In this document: one piece after another, positions 4,506 to 6,494 of the stretch
Numbering within the stretch: the stretch's first letter is position 1
Layout of the letters: each line of letters begins with the position of its first letter
Assembly: GCA_030618205.1 (NCBI GenBank)
Contig: JAUXDR010000064.1
Coordinates: forward strand, 1 to 6,494
Source: Deltaproteobacteria bacterium
GTDB taxonomy: Bacteria; Desulfobacterota; Dissulfuribacteria; Dissulfuribacterales; UBA3076
DNA length: 6,494 nt
Direction of reading: 5' to 3'
The notes under the pieces: model-generated
Database searches by the model: none
What the model saw: the letters and a program-made list of their open reading frames with translations, nothing else
What the model was told of the DNA's origin: nothing
Program-made: the position numbers and the translations under genes

Positions 4506-6494
4506 ATGCTAGAAGCTCTGCTCCATCCAAAAAACGTCGCGGTAATCGGGGCATCGAGGACGCCTGGAAAGGTGGGCTATGAGATAGTAGCCAACTTGAT
4601 CAATGGCGGTTTTGCCGGTGATATAATACCTGTCAATCCGTCAGCAGACCAGATTCTCGGGCTCAAATGCTACAAAACCCTTAAGGACTATGAAGGAACT
4701 GTGGACCTGGGCGTTGTGACCGTTCCCAGGCAGAATGTCATGGCTGCTGTACAGTCCTCTATAGAGGCGGGGGTGAAGGCCCTTTCAGTGATTACCGCTG
4801 GGTATAGGGAGACAGGCGAAGAAGGTGCAAAGCTTGAACAAGAGTTGGCAGGTCTCTGCAGATCTCACAATGTGCGACTACTTGGGCCTAACTGTCTGGG
4901 CGTTATGAACAGGCATTACCACATGAATGCCTCGTTTGCCGGGGACATGCCTGAAGAAGGAGGCATATCAGTCTTTTCCCAATCAGGGGCACTTTGCACG
5001 GCCATTGTGGATTCGTCTGTCACAGGACATTTCGGGCTTGCAAAGCTCATAAGCCTCGGCAACAAGGCGGATCTGACTGAGGTAGATTTCCTGAAAGCCT
5101 TTGCCGAGGATGACAAAACAAAGGTCATTGCCGGATACCTTGAAGATATTGTTTCTGGTGACGATTTTGTGAAGGCGGCAGAGGAAGCCTCCTCAATCAA
5201 GCCTGTCGTAATCCTCAAGGCCGGAACCACCCCTGCAGGTCTGAAGGCCGCCTCTTCTCACACAGGAGGTCTTGCTGGAGCTGATATGGCCTATGGTGCG
5301 GCTTTTAGACGCTCGGGAGTAATCCGGGCAGATAATTTTCAAGCCCTTTTTGACTATGCATCGGCCCTGGCAATGCAGCCCCTTCCCAAGGGTGACCGTG
5401 TTCTGATTATTACAAACGCCGGTGGGCCGGGCACAATGGCCGCAGATACTGTAGAAAAATCCGGCATGACCGTCGCGGCCCTAGCCTATAGTACGGCAGC
5501 CGCCCTTAAAGGGAAACTTCCAAGGGCATCAAGTACAGGGAATCCCGTGGATGTGCTGGGCGACGCTGATCCGGAAAGATATGCCATTGCATTAAGCACC
5601 GCCCAGGACGATGATTCAGTAGACTCCATCATCGTAATCCTGACACCCCAGGCCATGACAAAGCCTGCTGAGACTGCAAGGGCCATTGCCGGTTGCGTAA
5701 GATCCGATAAGCCTGTTCTAGCGGCATTCATGGGGGGCAAGCATGTAATGCCGGGAAATGAAGAGCTTATTGCTGCCGGACTGCCGGTCTATAACTCACC
5801 TGAGCGGGCAGTCGACGCCCTCAAGGCCATGTACGAGTATTCCGTGTGGCGGCAACGTCCACTGCGGATAGTGACACGATTCAGAGTTCATCGCCGGCGC
5901 GTTGAACGGATTATTGCCCGGCATCTGAGGACCAAAAGGACCCATGTTGGGGATATTAAAGCCAAGCAGATCCTGAGTGCTTATGGCTTCAGGATACCGG
6001 AAGGCCACCTGACAAGCACTCCTGACGAGGCAGTAGAAGCTGCGGAGCAAATAGGCTACCCGGTAGCTATAAAAATCGTCTCACCAAATATTATCCATAA
6101 AACAGACCTCGGTGGCGTGAAATTACACCTGTCTACGGCTGATGACGTGCGAGACGCATTTGACCTGATGATGCTCAGGATAAGACAGGTTGCACCTGAA
6201 GCCCATATCGAAGGCATTTACGTGGAAAAAATGCTGGCACGGGGCATGGAAGTCATCATAGGCATGAGCCGTGACCCGCAATTTGGTCCGATGCTCATGT
6301 TCGGACTTGGGGGCATATTTGTCGAGGTAATGAAAGACGTCACCTTTCATCTGGCCCCTATCACCACAGAAGAGGCGTTTCAGATGCTTAAGAGTACCAG
6401 GTCCTATGAGATGCTTAAAGGGACCCGCGGAGAAAAAGGAGTGGATTTTGCCGCAATAGCTAACGGACTTCAACGCATCAGCCAGTTGGTTACG
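4506..6494 (+). CDS. ADP-forming acyl-CoA (acetyl-CoA) synthetase, fused alpha-beta, 3' end cut by the window
   Basis: The frame is open for 663 codons from ATG 4506 to the window edge; intact fused members have roughly 700 residues, so only a short tail is missing. The enzyme converts acyl-CoA, ADP and phosphate to acid, CoA and ATP, or the reverse, in the cytoplasm. Residues 1-130 are the CoA-binding Rossmann domain (VAVIGASRTPGKVGYEI, 11-27; LGPNCLGV, 126-133). Two succinyl-CoA-ligase-like domains follow to about 450, with FSQSGAL at 157-163 and the phosphohistidine motif SSHTGGLAG (250-258, His252). From about 483 an ATP-grasp beta part follows (AKQILSAYGF, 486-495; HKTDLGGV, 531-538; MFGLGG, 598-603); His531 fits the second phosphotransfer His of the family. 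An in-frame TAA at 4500-4502 rules out an earlier start. There is no clear Shine-Dalgarno site. Acetate is the commonest substrate, but branched-chain or aromatic acyl-CoAs are possible. Confidence 0.9.
   Translation, partial: MLEALLHPKNVAVIGASRTPGKVGYEIVANLINGGFAGDIIPVNPSADQILGLKCYKTLKDYEGTVDLGVVTVPRQNVMAAVQSSIEAGVKALSVITAGYRETGEEGAKLEQELAGLCRSHNVRLLGPNCLGVMNRHYHMNASFAGDMPEEGGISVFSQSGALCTAIVDSSVTGHFGLAKLISLGNKADLTEVDFLKAFAEDDKTKVIAGYLEDIVSGDDFVKAAEEASSIKPVVILKAGTTPAGLKAASSHTGGLAGADMAYGAAFRRSGVIRADNFQALFDYASALAMQPLPKGDRVLIITNAGGPGTMAADTVEKSGMTVAALAYSTAAALKGKLPRASSTGNPVDVLGDADPERYAIALSTAQDDDSVDSIIVILTPQAMTKPAETARAIAGCVRSDKPVLAAFMGGKHVMPGNEELIAAGLPVYNSPERAVDALKAMYEYSVWRQRPLRIVTRFRVHRRRVERIIARHLRTKRTHVGDIKAKQILSAYGFRIPEGHLTSTPDEAVEAAEQIGYPVAIKIVSPNIIHKTDLGGVKLHLSTADDVRDAFDLMMLRIRQVAPEAHIEGIYVEKMLARGMEVIIGMSRDPQFGPMLMFGLGGIFVEVMKDVTFHLAPITTEEAFQMLKSTRSYEMLKGTRGEKGVDFAAIANGLQRISQLVT

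Noticed and set aside
5486..6473. Three open frames on the - strand opposite the acyl-CoA synthetase
   Set aside because: They overlap conserved catalytic parts of the synthetase and show no motifs of their own.

Overview
The window looks like chromosome of an anaerobic bacterium of the Desulfobacterota (old Deltaproteobacteria) type. This rests on gene content, not on any marker gene: a standalone AICAR transformylase, an AmmeMemoRadiSam-type radical SAM enzyme and a fused ADP-forming acyl-CoA synthetase together fit anaerobes using reductive or energy-conserving CoA metabolism. There are no rRNA or tRNA genes, no CRISPR array and no recognisable transposase or phage gene.

Layout. (1) Positions 1-180 are the C-terminal end of an FtsX/LolC/MacB-type ABC permease, followed 91 bp later by the first ~64 residues of its LolD-like ATPase (272-517). 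That ATPase breaks off soon after Walker A. (2) Positions 517-3056 form a tight three-gene unit on the + strand: AICAR transformylase lacking the IMP cyclohydrolase half of PurH, a 133-residue protein I do not recognise (TTG start), and an alpha/beta-hydrolase-fold protein (GTG start, 22-bp overlap) that has its nucleophile Ser and a candidate Asp but no possible catalytic His. (3) Positions 3057-4070 on the - strand hold amrS, whose stop codon abuts that of the hydrolase. (4) Positions 4085-4505 are a non-coding divergent region of about 420 bp. It holds candidate promoters for both sides, two palindromes and an unusual pair of inverted heptamer arrays. (5) Positions 4506-6494 hold a fused alpha-beta ADP-forming acyl-CoA synthetase that runs off the end, probably missing only its last few dozen residues.

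How the genes relate. AICAR transformylase does the ninth step of purine synthesis and needs a separate IMP cyclohydrolase that is not here. The two genes after it appear co-transcribed, but their link to purines is unknown. AmrS normally works with AmrA (AMMECR1) and AmrB (MEMO) proteins, neither of which is in the window. The acyl-CoA synthetase would make ATP from acyl-CoA during fermentation or syntrophic growth.

The items most worth a second look are the heptamer inverted repeat, the truncated LolD junction, and the hydrolase-like protein without a catalytic His together with its unrecognised partner gene. I see no clear evidence of a complete new multi-gene system.
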